Origin: Aquatica leii
Lineage: Eukaryota; Arthropoda; Insecta; Coleoptera; Lampyridae
Direction of reading: 5' to 3'
DNA: 64,000 bases
Assembly: GCA_035610365.1 (NCBI GenBank)
Contig: CM069437.1
Coordinates: forward strand, 52,786,093 to 52,850,092
Shown here: one piece after another, positions 32,450-45,600 of the stretch
Layout: every line of letters begins with the position of its first letter
Position numbering within the stretch: position 1 is the first letter of the stretch
Program-made: the position numbers and the translations under genes
Notes under the pieces: model-generated
The model's input: only the letters and a program-made list of their open reading frames with translations
Database searches by the model: none
What the model was told of the DNA's origin: nothing

Positions 32450-35160
32450 AGTATTTAAATTAAATATAGCAGATTAATATAACATCGATACGTTAAAGAT
32501 CTAGAAGGTACCGATTATGTTATATTATGTTCTTTTTTTATACAGAATGTTATGTAAACTTCCATAAAATACGTATGTCATAATTTTAACTAACTTCGTT
32601 AATATGCAAAAATTTAATGAAGCGCTCGTTTGTATACGTTTTAAATCTATAGTTTTCAAAATAAATCGTCTAACTAAATTAATAAATAAAGAAAGTTAAG
32701 ACCGTATTTATTTGTTATAAGTTATAAACGCCAGAAATTTAAAATTTTGTACATTTGTTGAAAATTATACGGGTTCTTATGTATCTGTAATGCCGCTGAG
32801 TACATTACAATACGTAATCTTTGAATTTTCGCGTTTTTGCTAATTTGAGTTGTGTAAACTTGCTTCTGCATACATTAGGGCTTAAATCGTATCGATTGGT
32901 TGAACGCACAATAGTAATAGTATATTTTTGATCATATCTGAATTTAAACTGAAGACCTCTACAATGTGTTAAAATATTACCTACTTAAAGATATCACAAA
33001 AAAGTTATTAAACTATTTTTTTTAAAACAAAATTTAAAAGTTGCAGTTAAACAAATAGTAGAAATCCAAATTTAAAAAAAATGTATTCCATTTGAAATAT
33101 AAGTTAGTACTCGCTGTAATTACCCAAAATGTTATATAAATACAAAATACTCATAATCGTAACATTGTAAATTTTCAAAATCAAATTTTTAAAAAATGTT
33201 TTTTTTTTGGTTTCTGTTTTGATAGTGTTTATATACTTTATTTTTTCCACGTTCTGTCAATTAGAAATTAGTTTGACATGCAGACTAATACAAAACTAAA
33301 ATATTTTATGCAACCACTTTACCACAGCAAAAATGGCACGCACGGATTACAGAATATCTAATCAAAGATATGTTTGATAGCGTTTCGTTACTTAAAGAAA
33401 CAAAATAAGAAATAATTGGATGTATTCAAGTTGACCATCACCTATTAAAGTTTCTTATACAATACGGTATAAAGCAGCATCAATTTCCAGTTAAGCTAAG
33501 TTGTAATTTAATGCTTTTTTATTTTATTTTTAAATGTGCAGGTGTATATATGCAATTTTAATTCATTATTTAAAAAGAAATTAAAAAACGCGTGTAACCT
33601 TCGTATTTTAATAATGTGGTAAACATTTCTAAACAATTATTAAATAACAACAAAAGAACACGAAAAACGTATGTTTTTTTGACAATTTATTTCTAAACAA
33701 CCATGTTGTTAAGAAAGTAACAACAAACAGATATTTTCTCATATACGTAATATATAATTGTAAAAAAACTGTTAGCAATTGCAAGGAAAAACTAGGCTAT
33801 CGAACATTGAAATCGAATAATTAAATTTCCAGTTCACTACGGTAAAATGTCAAAAGTGAATATACGCAAGTTCTTTAACACCTTGTGTACGCAACAATGA
33901 TACATTATGCAACTTTATATATTAAATAATGTTTTCCAGTACTATTAATTATGCAATGTTTATGAACGTATTTTGCTTTACAAATATATGCAAATAAGCA
34001 ATTTATTTTAATAAAAATGTCTCTTGAATTAAACAAATTTACACCATTAAAAATAAAAAAGAAATCACACCAATAAAAAGATATATTTTTGTTACAATTT
34101 AAGTACGATAATTACACTCAATGGTCATTAACTTTGATTTTAATCTTAATGATCTGTGTGTATTAAACCAGTATTTTCCAGTTCATGTAAGACTTATTCA
34201 TATTCTTGTTAACCTTATCTAAGAATAAAAACTTGTTATGTATATATTTGTTCCTAATCGACAATTAATTAATACTTATCGTCTAATTATTAAAGTTATA
34301 TTACACCGAAAGAAAATCGTTTTTTTAAATATTTTTTCTCTTTGTTTTTAATTGTTATTTAGATTAGATTGTTATGCGCGTTTTAAATCCACGTGTGGCT
34401 CGTGTTTGAAATTAATTTAAGAACTTTAAAAATATTTTGGCGATTTTGTTGTTTTGATGTTACGCGAAGAAATTCTTGTATCTAATTTTGAAGATACTAA
34501 TAATACATTATTAAGTAGCATTTGCATTAAATAAGCGAATCAAGATTATGATTCACGAATGCCGTCTATGTTTAATGGGAAACGGTAATAACTTTTTCTC
34601 GGTTTTTTATTACGTCCGTTTCCTTTAATATATATTTTACGTTTTTCGTTTTAATGCGAATGTTGATGATTAGCAACGTTATTGTAGATGGTTAATGCAA
34701 AATTAAGGATGACTTTGTCATAAATTGATTTTATATTGCTTGGATTTTTTAACTTAGAATAATCAATTTATAATGGCAATAAATATGATCACATTAAAAC
34801 AAATAATTAAGAGTTTAGGAAATACAACAAAAATTACATTTACGAAACTTACGTATACGAAAACAATTTTTTACTTCTTAACCAACTAGCGACTTAATTA
34901 TTTTCTTTTGCAATTTTTGTTATTGTATTATGACTCATAATTAATATTTTCATTAATCTGGTAGCTCGGACTAGATATCATATGGTATCTTTAGAAAATT
35001 TTAATTTATATACAATTATACAGTGTGGTACTGAACAAAAAAATCTGTACAAAGCAACATTACACTTTGAACATATCGTTCTGTCAAAATACATACAGTC
35101 TGCACCGGCACTACGTCATCTGTAACGTACATGACGCCACAAAATTAAAATAAGAAGTAT
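32450..35160. other. Long AT-rich stretch without recognised features
   Basis: No coding relics, element ends or RNA genes found. CACGTGTGG near 34392 is the only conspicuous short motif and is not interpretable alone. Confidence 0.55.
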
Positions 35161-35169
35161 GAGAGCTGC

Positions 35170-35710
35170 AAAAAAGTGCTTATAGTGAAAATAGACTCGG
35201 AAAAAGACGAAAAAAAAACTAGTAGATCATGAAGAGCTGAAGAAAACAATAAAATGTGAAAGACCGAGGAAAAAGAGTTTTAATTGTAATTCTTACACAC
35301 TTAAAAAAAAGCAAAATAAAAAAATAATATACAAAAAAATATTGAAGAGGAAACAGAAATGGTGGGTTTTGAAAGCAATTTTTCTATACGGTTTAAGACT
35401 GCATTTAAAGATAAGGCTATGCACTTTGTAGTTGCAAAAGTTACCCATGAGCTAAGGAAACTAATATTACAAAAAAGTAGATTATACTTACACTACTCAG
35501 TTGTCACAATACCACCCAGTAGTACTTAAATGCCTAAGATGTCAGGATCTAGGAGATGTGGCAAAACACTACACAAAAGAGAAAGAAACTATTGGACACT
35601 GCGCACAAAAAACTAAATAAGATACGTTATACAAAAGAGCAACATGTTTACAAAAAGATGCATCTCAAAAATGCGCTCTATGCACGATAAGAAGTAAAAA
35701 ATGTACAGGG
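35170..35710 (+). pseudogene. LINE ORF1 (gag-like) relic with zinc knuckles
   Basis: A first frame from 35359 reads MVGFESNFSIRFKTAFKD and a Leu/Lys-rich segment. A shifted frame at 35515 reads HPVVLKCLRCQDLGDVAKHY, TKEKETIGHCAQKTK and SQKCALCTIRSKKCTG. The spaced Cys pairs (CLRC, HCAQ, KCALC) after HP match the CCHC knuckles of Jockey/R1-type ORF1 proteins. Some zinc ligands are already lost. No ORF2 follows, since the solo LTR begins about 600 bases later. Confidence 0.6.
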
Positions 35711-35719
35711 AAGAAAACT

Positions 35720-36297
35720 TGACTTATAAAATAATAATAGAATGAATGATAAGTAAGATCAAGTAAGAGGACTAAAACTATAGAAGAAATAATAATAGAA
35801 GAAAACAATACAATAAAGGAATCGCACATTATGAACAAGGGCAATAAAGAATTAAACAAATCAGACAAAAAAAGCAAAAAACCGCCATTACAGGCAAAAA
35901 GAGACAAACAAAAAGTCCAAAACTATTGGACTCAAACGTTTGAAATCAAAGACAAAACAACAACTTGTGTGATGTAGATAAAGCAATTACATTGGGATGG
36001 CAAGACAGCTGGAACAAGTCATACAGAAGCAAAACAAAGTGTCTACACCTCACCGCGCCTAGCACTTTTGGTGCCTTTGTGCAAATTTAAAATAACGGAT
36101 TAAGTTAAGTATTATTATCCACTATTCAAAAATCATTTTAAAAAGTATTTTCATAAATTTATTTTCATTTTTATATTTTACAAGTACATGCCATAAGCCA
36201 TACAAGTATTTTTTCATTGAGGTACATAACATAATTATAAACTTATAGAAAACAGAAATATATTCTAACAGTATTACAACTCAAAATTTTTGTATTT
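35720..36297. other. Unassigned sequence between ORF1 relic and solo LTR
   Basis: The first 200 bases are Lys/Glu-rich in plus frames and may continue the ORF1 tail. The rest shows nothing. Confidence 0.4.
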
Positions 36298-36301
36298 CAG
36301 T

Positions 36302-37479
36302 TGTTACAAGCTTATAGGTCTTACAAACTTTGCACGGCCAACTCACACAGTCGGAGATAGGGGAGGTTCAAATAAATCAGAGTTAAAGGGCACCAGATCT
36401 TTTATAAGTAAAACTTCTGTCTCGATCAGGATAGAAGCTCCCAGCTTGTAACGAATTTCAGGTTCGTAATCCTTGTTACACTGATATTAGTGTAACCAAC
36501 AAAAAGAAAGATATGTTACCATAAAGGAAAGATAAAATGTATAACAACTTTATATTAAAAACGTATTAACAACTAGTCTCAGAAATTCTCAATACATAAA
36601 TGCCAGAAGTATCGGCAAGACACAATACATACGTTTATACGATGTCGATAGCGAAGAAAATTACATGACAAATATCGTTTATACACAGCATGCGACACAC
36701 ACAAAATAATTAGTGAAACTACTTCAATGATATTGCACAATTATTGTAATTACGTAAGTTAAAACAAGCAAAACTCCGTGAGTGACTTTTCTGACAGCGA
36801 CAAAATAATTAAATAAACTTACCCACAATCCAGTACCTACTTGTTCAAAGAAAACGTTTTCCTCGTTGAGTCAGCCTGGAATGAATTTGAATAGCAAATC
36901 GTGTTAACACAATGACTCACGAAAGCAAAAATTTACAAAATTGATAATTAATACTAAAAGAAAGTACAAATAAGAACCCGATTATCGAATGCTGTTGCAC
37001 ACATTAAGTGAAAGTTGGTTTCGCAGTTGCTTGACGCATTAGTAGAATCTCGAAGAAAAGCCTTTGTCTTTGTTTTTAGTTTTAACGTAGGCTTTCCTGA
37101 GTTATACTCCTTCCATGAAGTTATTTGTCGATAGTAACCCCTTATCTATCGAAAATGCATCGAAACATACAGCGGGACGTGCTATCAAATTTAGAAAGAA
37201 ATTAGCAAAAAATTCTAAAAATGGATAAGAAAAGCTTACCTTGTAATCAATAAACTACTAATAAATGCGAAATAAAATTATAATTTAATTTCCATTAACG
37301 TCGATGTTGTCAAAAACTCAAAATTTTAAAATCACAAGCCATTTTAAGTAGTTGCCAGTTTAACGTCTTGACAAGAAATGAAGTAAAAAGAAAACTTGGT
37401 AGAGGGCGTCAAAACAGAAATCTAATATTAATTCAACCAATATACAGGGTAGTGCATTTTTAAATGTATGCACGTAACA
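36302..37479 (+). mobile_element. Solo LTR, copy 2
   Basis: A 1178-bp segment beginning TGTTACAAGC and ending GCACGTAACA, flanked by CAGT at 36298-36301 and 37480-37483. It is homologous to copy 1 (11122-12457): shared blocks include GCACGGCCAACTCACACAG, CTTCTGTCTCGATCA, AGAACCCG, and GAGGGCGTCA near the end. Divergence with several indels suggests both are old. No internal region is present. Confidence 0.85.
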
Positions 37480-38283
37480 CAGTTTCAAATGTAATATATG
37501 ATACAAAAGCACAAGAAATAAAAAAAATATTTAAAACATTGAAAATACTCGTTTATATATTACAGGACGGAACTAATCGACAAATAAAAAGAAAACAATA
37601 TATTATTTTAATAATGCAACATGTCACCTTTTAAAGGTTAATATCCAGGTATTATTATTGCAAATTCTTTAATTAAATCTTTGGTGTCTAATTCTTTTAG
37701 CTGGTCCGTTTCTATTGAAATGATAGCAAGATTACTTAGTCGGTTTTGGCCCATAGTTGATTTTAAATAATTCTTTATTATTTTAAGTTCTGAAAAAGAT
37801 CGTTCTGCGGTAGCAAATGAAACCGGCATTGTTAATAAAATACGAAATATTATGCTCGTATTATGAAAAGAATCCACTAAGTTGTTAATTGTTATATAAT
37901 TTAAAATTCCACGGCAGTTGTGTCTCGCTTATTGCGAGTTTAGTCGTTTAATAAATTCTCAACTTTTTAACATAATTCTAATTGTTCGTTTTCAGAATAA
38001 TTTTTAAATTTATCAATATTCCATAAAAACGCAAAATTATTAGAGTAAGAAGAAAGTAATTCGAATCTCTATGATAACATCTAGAGCAGCGGTCTTCAAC
38101 GTTTTACAAATCAAGGGTCAAAAAATTTTTTTTTGCACAGCGGGCCGCACCATAGGTATTTTAATAAGGACTTTTTTATTGGCAATGGTCAGGATGATTA
38201 AACAAGTAGATAAGTAGAAAACATTTATTTATTGAGCCAACATCAACAAAAGGGGCAAATAAAAATCGATACAATGCAATTGG

Positions 38284-40327
38284 TCAATGAGATGTCTGAC
38301 ACTGCTTATTTTTAACCAGTTTATCAATATCTGGTTTAATATTGCTGGTTGCAATCCTCAAACTGTTCTCAAGGTGAACATCGGTAATTCTCGTCCTCGT
38401 TTTGGATTTCACGTTTTTCATGCGTAAAAATAACTGCTCACATGTATATGTAGATCCAAAAAGTGATATTGTTTTCAATGCATGATGATGATCTCTGATT
38501 TTAGGGAAATCTGTAATGGAGACGTATTTCGAATAGAAATCAAGCAAATCAACATCAAATATATTTTTTAAGGTTGAATTGCACTGTAGCTCTATCAATT
38601 CCATCTGAAATTCTTCCGGAACTTCTTCAACCGAAACGCCGAATGGACGAGCAAATAAATTCAGGTACTTTTCGTCTCTCCGAAAATCAAAGAATCGTGA
38701 ATGGAATTGTGTTTTCAGATCCTGAAGTGCAGAAATATATTTGTCCATATTCGAAATCTGGAATAACGACAAATGAGTAAAATGCGTGGTAATCTTTCTT
38801 TCGAACTGGCTGATCCATAGTTCGAGTTTTAATTCAAACGCTTTTAAAAAATCAAGTCATTCTTGAACTAAATGATTTTTTCCTTGTAATTTCTGATTCA
38901 AGTCATTGAGTTGTGATGTGATATCGGTAAGAAAACCCAAATCGGCCAGCCATTCATCATCGCTGAAATGCGGCACAGCTTTATAGCAACCGTAACCCAA
39001 TGAGGGTCGAGCTTAATCATCCGTGACGATCCTTTTCCTTTAAATACGGAGACTATTTCTTCTTAAGTCACTTCTACGGAGTTTAGAATATGGCTTGGTT
39101 CACAAGTTGATTACCTAACTCGGTAGTGATTCATTGTTAGATTTTCGTTTGCTTTTTCAGGTTATCGTTTTCTTTCTTACCTTTTCATAGTTTAGGTTAT
39201 GGCTTGTTTTACAAGTGGATAACCTAACTTTTGAGAAGTTCTTAGTTAGATTTCGATTGCTTGTTTGAGTTTTGCGATTTATCTCACGCCCTGATGAAGC
39301 CCCTTACGAAAGTGGGCGAAACGTTGGCAGCTTCGGTTGCAACTATGACACGGTCCAAACCCGGAAGACATTCTAATGTTAGTATAGATTCCGGCCGTGG
39401 ACGCTTTTGCTATTATATCTTTGATATTAACAGACTTTGCACACAAGTTTTCTTGATGAATGATGCAATGGTACTGTACAAAAGAAACATCAGGATTATT
39501 TTTCTTTACTAAAGCAACAAGTCCTTCATTTTTTTCAACCATAGCCGGAGCGCCGTTCGTAGTAATCCCAGCCGAATTTGACATATTTAGCTTATATTTA
39601 TTTACGACAGCATTGAATGATTCATACAAATGACTACCTTTTGTCCTGTCTTTCATTAGAACTAAAGCAGCCATTTCTTCAGTGACAATAAAATTCCTGT
39701 CAATGCCGCGAATAAACACAGCCAACTGCGCGGTATCAGTTAAGTCTGTACTCTTGTCGAGCGCAACGGAGTAATAAACGAATTGTGATGCACGTTCCGA
39801 CAACTTTCTTTCTATATCCCCTGCCAGGTCTTCTATCCTCCGAGCTACAGTAACACCAGACAAACTTATTTTGGAGTAAAGTCTTTTCTGTAAGGGAGAT
39901 AACACTTCTGCTGCATCCTCCAAACATTCTTTTATGAATTCACCGTCAGTAAATGGTTTTGACTTACGTGCAATTTTTTCTGAAATAATATAGCTTACTT
40001 TTACTACAGCCTCACTGTCATTATGTTTGTGGAATGAATGCTGCGAATACGAAGTTGTCCTTAAAGGTGAGCAAACTTACTTGAATGATTGGAATCGTAA
40101 TGACGTTTGATATTATATTCCTTGGTTACAGCGACCGATTCATTGCATACGAGGCAAATCGGCTTTTCTCCAACACAAACAAATAAATATAAGTTCGTCC
40201 ATTTTTCTTGAAATAATCGACGCTCATCCGTAACTTTGCGTTTTCGACTAGTACTGGCTGCCATCGCACAACACATACCGTTTAACGCTCGGCACTGACT
40301 ATAATCCAAAGCTATAATCTGTGGCAT
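38284..40327 (-). pseudogene. Inner hAT transposase (BED finger, GTF2IRD2-like type)
   Basis: Minus strand. 40327-40061: KRKVTDERRLFQEKWTNLYL then CLVCNESVAVTKEYNIKRHY, a BED-type zinc finger of the GTF2IRD2/ZBED5-related hAT group. 40030-39923 continues in a shifted frame (FTDGEFIKECLEDAAEVLSP). 39923-39405: VYYSVALDKSTDLTDTAQL (catalytic Asp), GITTNGAPAMVEKNEG, VQYHCIIHQENLCAKS. A PLE-A fragment then interrupts. 39000-38284: DDEWLADLGFLTDITSQLN, and the dimerisation domain around LFGSTYTCEQLFLRMKNV. About 100 residues expected between the halves are missing, so the PLE-A insertion was accompanied or followed by a deletion. Confidence 0.85.
39015..39403 (+). mobile_element. PLE-A 3' end inserted in the inner hAT
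   Basis: Only 3' UTR and terminus. It matches 1380-1510 (shared CACTTCTAyGGAGTTTAGAA and TTCACAAGTTGATTAC-like stretches) and contains the terminal hairpin region: CTGATGA at 39291, stem GCCC/GGGC, GAAAC at 39318, then GTTGGCAGCTTCGGTTGCAA, a UUCG-capped hairpin. The inner hAT frame breaks off on both sides (IIAKAS on the right, DDEWLADL on the left). Target duplications were not identified. Confidence 0.75.
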
Positions 40328-42619
40328 TGACTAACTCGCTAGCGAACTACGCAGCGCGTTCTAGCCGCGCGCGCCGCCAACCCCGCCCCCGCAGCCCGCT
40401 ATAACCGCTTCCACCTCCGCGTTATTATCGCTCTCATGGCGCCGACAGTGGCAACTTTATTTTGAACAATGTCATAGTCAACAACTGTCTACACGTGCAA
40501 GCAATCCTACTTTGTAAACAAAAGAACGAATTTCTTAGAAAGTTTGGTATGCATGATGCCGACAGTCGAGTTAATTACAGGATAGCGGCTAGGATATTAA
40601 AGCGATAAAAGAACGTACAGTTGCTGTTGGCGGGCCGCAGAAAACAAATCGGCGGGCCGCAACCGGCCTGCGGGTCGCGGGTTGAAGACTCTTGATCATT
40701 AAAAAAACAATTAACTTTAAACTTTAAAGTTTCGTCGTGAATCGTCACATTCATAATCAAAATGTTTTTTTTTATTTTTCGCGGTTTTAGACCGTTCTGT
40801 TTTTTTAATTTAGGTTCTATGCCTAAGCTGGATGCTATTTCTTTAGCATCCATCAATAGATCATTAAAACCTTTATCGGAGCAATAAGCTTTCAAAAAAT
40901 TATTCAAATGATTTAAATGATTACAACACTGAGCAACATCAAAGTTCAAATTTTGAATAATTTTACTAACAATGTTAACTTTACTTAAAATATTATATTA
41001 CAATATAAGAATGCAAATTAACTCAAAATTTTGCAATTTTTGGCCAACGATGCAGCCAAATTTTTTACGTTATTTTCAAAGTTTTCTTCGCTCATTTCAA
41101 ACAGAGCATCATAAACCTCCCCAAGTTGATACCTTAAAAGAGTTATTGCATCTATTCTACTAGACCATCGAGTATTCGACAAAGGTTTTAAAGTTAAATT
41201 TGTTACATTAGATAAATTAGATTTCAGAATTGACCAGGGATTAGTAGAAGCTGAAAAAAATACTTTCTTATACTAAAAAAATGGATGCTCAAAGTTTTCG
41301 ATTTTGCGGCATCATTGACGACTAAATTTAGGGTATGATTGCAACAAGGAACAAAGAAAACTCGCGGATTCATGAAATCCAACATTTTTTGTAGACCATT
41401 ATGCCTATCACGCATATTTGCCCCATTGTCCTAACCCTGTCTTCGCAAATCGTTGATATTTAAGCCTTCTTTCTATAACGCCGACAAAAGAAATTATGTA
41501 AAGCTTTCACTCGACATATCATCTGTAGGACAAAATAATAAAAAATTGTTCTTGGTGACTAGAGTCAGGAGTGCAGTCTAATAATATGAAATAATATTTT
41601 GCCGTTTTAGTTAGTTCTAAAATTTTGGATTTGATGTTTTCACCGATCAAGTTGATTGCTTCGTTTTGTATTTTATCCCCGAGATAGTTTTTGTGATCTT
41701 TTATTTGAAAGCGTTTTGTATGTTCTGACATAATCGGGTCGAATTTGAAAAGTATTTTTATGGATTTTAAAAAGTTACCATTGTTCTTCTCAAACAACTT
41801 ATTACCACCACGAAAAGCTAAATTTTGCTGATCTAAAAACTAAATCACGTAGAAAATTTTTTCTATAACAATTTGCCAGTATTTAAATTCTCTGTTTATT
41901 ACATTTCGAATTTCAGAACATTTATTTCATTTTGATTAAAACGGTTAGAAAGATCTAGCAATTTTAGAACATTTTCGATATGTATATGACTTGCTCTTTT
42001 CATGAATGTTTAAATGCTGCTAGTCATTGTAAGCAGATTCATCACTAAAACAAACAGATTTCAATCCGCTGTCATTAAAAATTTTGCAACAGAAACAGTG
42101 AAGTGAATTTTTTACAACAACCAAAAACGCTCAATTTTTTCTTGTTTTGGTAAAATTCTGAAAAAGTAACTATTGGAAAACTTACTAACTCCGAATTATC
42201 TCTCGGAAAAATATTTTTTTTGTTTTGATAATGAGCAGGGCTACGTTCTACTAAATCTTGAATATTATTAGAACGTAATTTCTTTGGCCATAGTGCTGCA
42301 TCTTTCGAAAGTTGACTCATATTTTCCGTTCTGGTAATTTTTTAAGGTGTTGATTTCTCATTATCAGCGGAACTTGAAGATGTTGATGGATTGCTTTTTA
42401 GAAGATCAGTTTCTTGTCTGCTGCTGATACTTGTTTCAAGTACAGGTTCAGAATATTGGGATTCAGCTCTATTTTTGTTGTTATTAATACTTGGCAAAGT
42501 AGACTCGGGTTTTGAAAAAAAATGCGTATTTTTGACATGGTTTTCCAGTTCTTCCTCTCTTTTTCTTTTATTCCGCAAATTTTGATACCCAGACAATTTC
42601 TTCTTTTTTCCTGACATCC

Positions 42620-45600
42620 TGTATACTGTAAAAAAATTAATACGTAAGTAAACAAATTGACAAATTATTCATGAAAAATGGAAATGTTTTGACGTCTCAA
42701 ACTCAAACTCGAAAGTATTTCACAACATTACTTATTTCAAGTTATTTCAAAATTTATAAATTTATATAAATAGTAATATTAGTGCTTAGCAATTATTCTG
42801 TTTAAATTTACTTCAATTAACAATGATGTATATATAATCAAATATAAAAGAACTTTTGAGATGCAAGTTTTTGGCTTTTAATGTTTTAATAAATTTGAAA
42901 TAAAAAATAAATTTTAGATGAACTCACCTTAATTCACAACACAAAACACATCACTATAAAGTCTGTAAAACTACAAAAAACTAAAGTTTCAAAAGTTTTG
43001 TTTGTTTTGACAATGTTGTTTGTTGCTTTATCTTTTTTTAACTTTTTAGTTTTGAGGCTTTTCGGCGCCGTCGTGCACCATACGACTTTGCCTTTATGTA
43101 CGGCGCGGGACTGCCTCACATCAACTGATCTATCTAATTTTTTACATGTTCGAAGTGCACTATCATTTTGTCCATCTTTTAACTTATAAGTTATCAACAG
43201 CTTTTGTCTGAAGATGACCTTAATTAAATTAAAACAGGTTGCAACATCTAACAGTTACACTATGATACCACGCTGATAGTAACACTAACTTTCAAACTTC
43301 ACAATGATACGTGAAAAAAAAACAAGAACGTAATAATTACATATCGCGTTTTTGATTTGAAAAAAAAAGAGATTTTGTACGTGTATTTGAGAAGCTAAAG
43401 AACGGAGACTAAAAATATCAATTAACGAAATAGAAAACTCCAGCTAAAAAAATTTAAAAAAAATTTTTTTCACTGTTCTTAAATACATGCATATATAAAC
43501 TAAACCATAAACAATTTGTGCTTAAACACATTGTAATGTTACAGAATTTTTAGCTAATCTTATAGTATTTAAGATTTTCAAAGAAAAGAATTAAAAGTGC
43601 ATTAAAATAATTTTAAAATGTTATAAATAGCAAGACTTTTCGAGTTGGAATAACATAGTACCTATTATAAGCATTTAATGTATAAAAGATGTGATTGTGT
43701 AGAAAACTGTTATTATTAAAATCTTTTAAATACCTTTTTCATTATTTATTCTTCATCATATAAAAGACAATCGTTAATTTACACAAAAATATTCAAAATG
43801 CTACACGCAAACAAAAACAGTATTCAAATTGTGTTTATTTCGGTTTGTAATATTGGCCCGAGAGAAATCCCCTCGCAAATAAAGATCAATGGGATATCTT
43901 CCCTTATTCATCACAACTTAAAGTGATAAAAGGGATATCGCATCTCCCTTCATTATTACCGTCATGTTACAATACGGTTTATTTCTAACATAAACTTGGC
44001 CATTAAAAGCGTTTGTCTTTTCGTTAATGAACGTTTTTGCATTTAATTATTATTATTAAATCGACGAAAATTGTTTTATGTGTTTATTGCATAATCGCGC
44101 AAAAAAAAACTTTCAAATTTTCAACGGAGGTCAAACAGTTGGTTGGATCGTAAAATGTAAGTGTGCGTCGAGAATAGTCATTAAATTTTGATCTTGATAT
44201 ACACGCACGTTCTGTATTGCTAATGTTGGGTACTTCAACTATAACATTGTCCTATCAGATTAGTTCATCAAGAGAAAGCTGGTGAAATTGTGGGTCGCAT
44301 TTAGAAAATTGTACCTTAGAATTAAACACAATCGGTTTGTACAAAGTACATGGCGCCCCGTTTTGCTAAAGGCAATTTTTTCTACCGGTACCGATTTATA
44401 ACCAGTTTTTTTTGTCGAAGAAACAAGTTGTACTTATCACAATAAAACAATTTGTGTCAGAGCTAACATGTGAATTAATTATTAAGATCAACAAGCCAAC
44501 AGTGGCGCCTCTTGACCTAAAATAATCGTTTACAACTCTCGAAAATCTTCTTTTTTGTTTTAAGTGATGTCATGCACAAAATTATAATTTTTATAAAATC
44601 CTGTTTAAACTATAAATAATAAAAAAAATGTAATCAGATAAATAAAACGTGTTGCACGTTTTAATAATTTTACAAAAAATCTAATTTCATTTATCTAAAT
44701 TAACAACTAATTATAGTTTTTTTACAAGACATCTTTAAATTTGTTTGACGTAAAAATATGTTTGCTTGATGTTTACTTTTAAAACAAAATACATTTTTTA
44801 AGTGTTTATATAACTTATCTTCATTATTAGTTTTTGCTTATCGGCTTACCGGTATAGTGTAGGTAAATGCGCAAATATCCTATCTGCTAGAAAAAGTCAT
44901 ACTTGTTTTATCACGATTATGTTCTATGTGCCTTTCTTAATGCTAAAAAGTTTTAAGTATATGCGCATTATATATGAGCAAAGGACATGGATCGCCAAGA
45001 CAAATCTAAACATCTCTTACTTGAATTATAACCAGCTAAAAAGATCGACGCAAAAACGCATTTATGTAAAATACCGCTCTTTTAGTCGCTTTTAGACTAC
45101 AGTAGCGTACGATTATGCATTTCAGTTTCTTAACGCCACCTTTTTAATTTGCGATTGTTTATTTAAAAAAATTTATAGGTAAAAGTACTTTCTTAAATAA
45201 TTTCTAAACAAATTTGTTCAAAACATCTTTTCACCTAAATCGATAAGCACGTGCATTATATTTCTGTTGACAAACATGTTTGTGTTATAAAAAAACTTGT
45301 TATTAAAAGTTATAATAACCGAATTATTTATATGTATCTATTTAATGTTTTGGAATTATGATACACACCACTGGGATATAAGTTGTAACCGATTTATAAA
45401 TAATTTCCCTTGGAGATAAAAGTTAATCAATGAAATATTAGTTTCATATCATTTCACAATCTTTTTACAATGCGGTTCACTATGATTATCAAACGTGTGA
45501 TTTTACTAGATTAAGTGCACGAAAAATAATTGACGTTCCCAATTTTACGTGAGAGGAGTTCTAGCATTTGAAATTGAAAAGTTATTTATTTAGAAACACA

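Larger units (their letters stand above)
38087..40694 (-). mobile_element. Inner hAT transposon nested in the outer hAT
   Basis: A 2608-bp element with hAT-like ends: CAGCGGTCTTCAAC at 38087-38100, and at 40681-40694 the complement of CAAGAGTCTTCAAC. GC-rich subterminal GCGGGCCGC motifs occur at both ends. Flanking 8-mers (TTAATGAT and CTCTAGAT on the minus strand) match at only four positions, so the duplication is eroded. Insertion is independently shown by the outer transposase frame, which continues FFND to VIIERFELL across it. Confidence 0.85.
37638..42617 (-). pseudogene. Outer hAT-like transposase (ZMYM1/DUF4371 type), interrupted
   Basis: Minus-strand relic in pieces. 42617-42342: basic, Ser-rich N-terminus. 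42320-42075: DAALWPKK, then SVFGCCKKF, the TTF-type zinc finger. 41797-41519: NFLKSIKILFKFDPIMSEH and YYFILLDCTPDSSHQEQF, the DUF4371 block with the catalytic Asp. 41415-41224: MRDRHNGLQKMLDFMNPR and CCNHTLNLVVNDAAKS. 40949-40695: FDVAQCCNHLNHLNNFL to KVNCFFND. The inner hAT intervenes, then 38086-38000 reads VIIERFELLSSYSNNFAF. 37877-37638 holds the dimerisation domain (FATAERSFSELKIIKNYLKS). Several stops and shifts. Confidence 0.85.

Noticed and set aside
39285-39400. A functional self-cleaving hammerhead ribozyme
   Set aside because: The core and stem II are present, but I could not form stem I, stem III has bulges, and an extra base follows CTGATGA. Kept only as a hammerhead-like motif.
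42934-43197. 87-residue minus-strand frame as part of the outer hAT
   Set aside because: It lies upstream of the N-terminal basic region and has no recognisable transposase motif. It may be the element's flank or terminus, but there is no evidence for coding.
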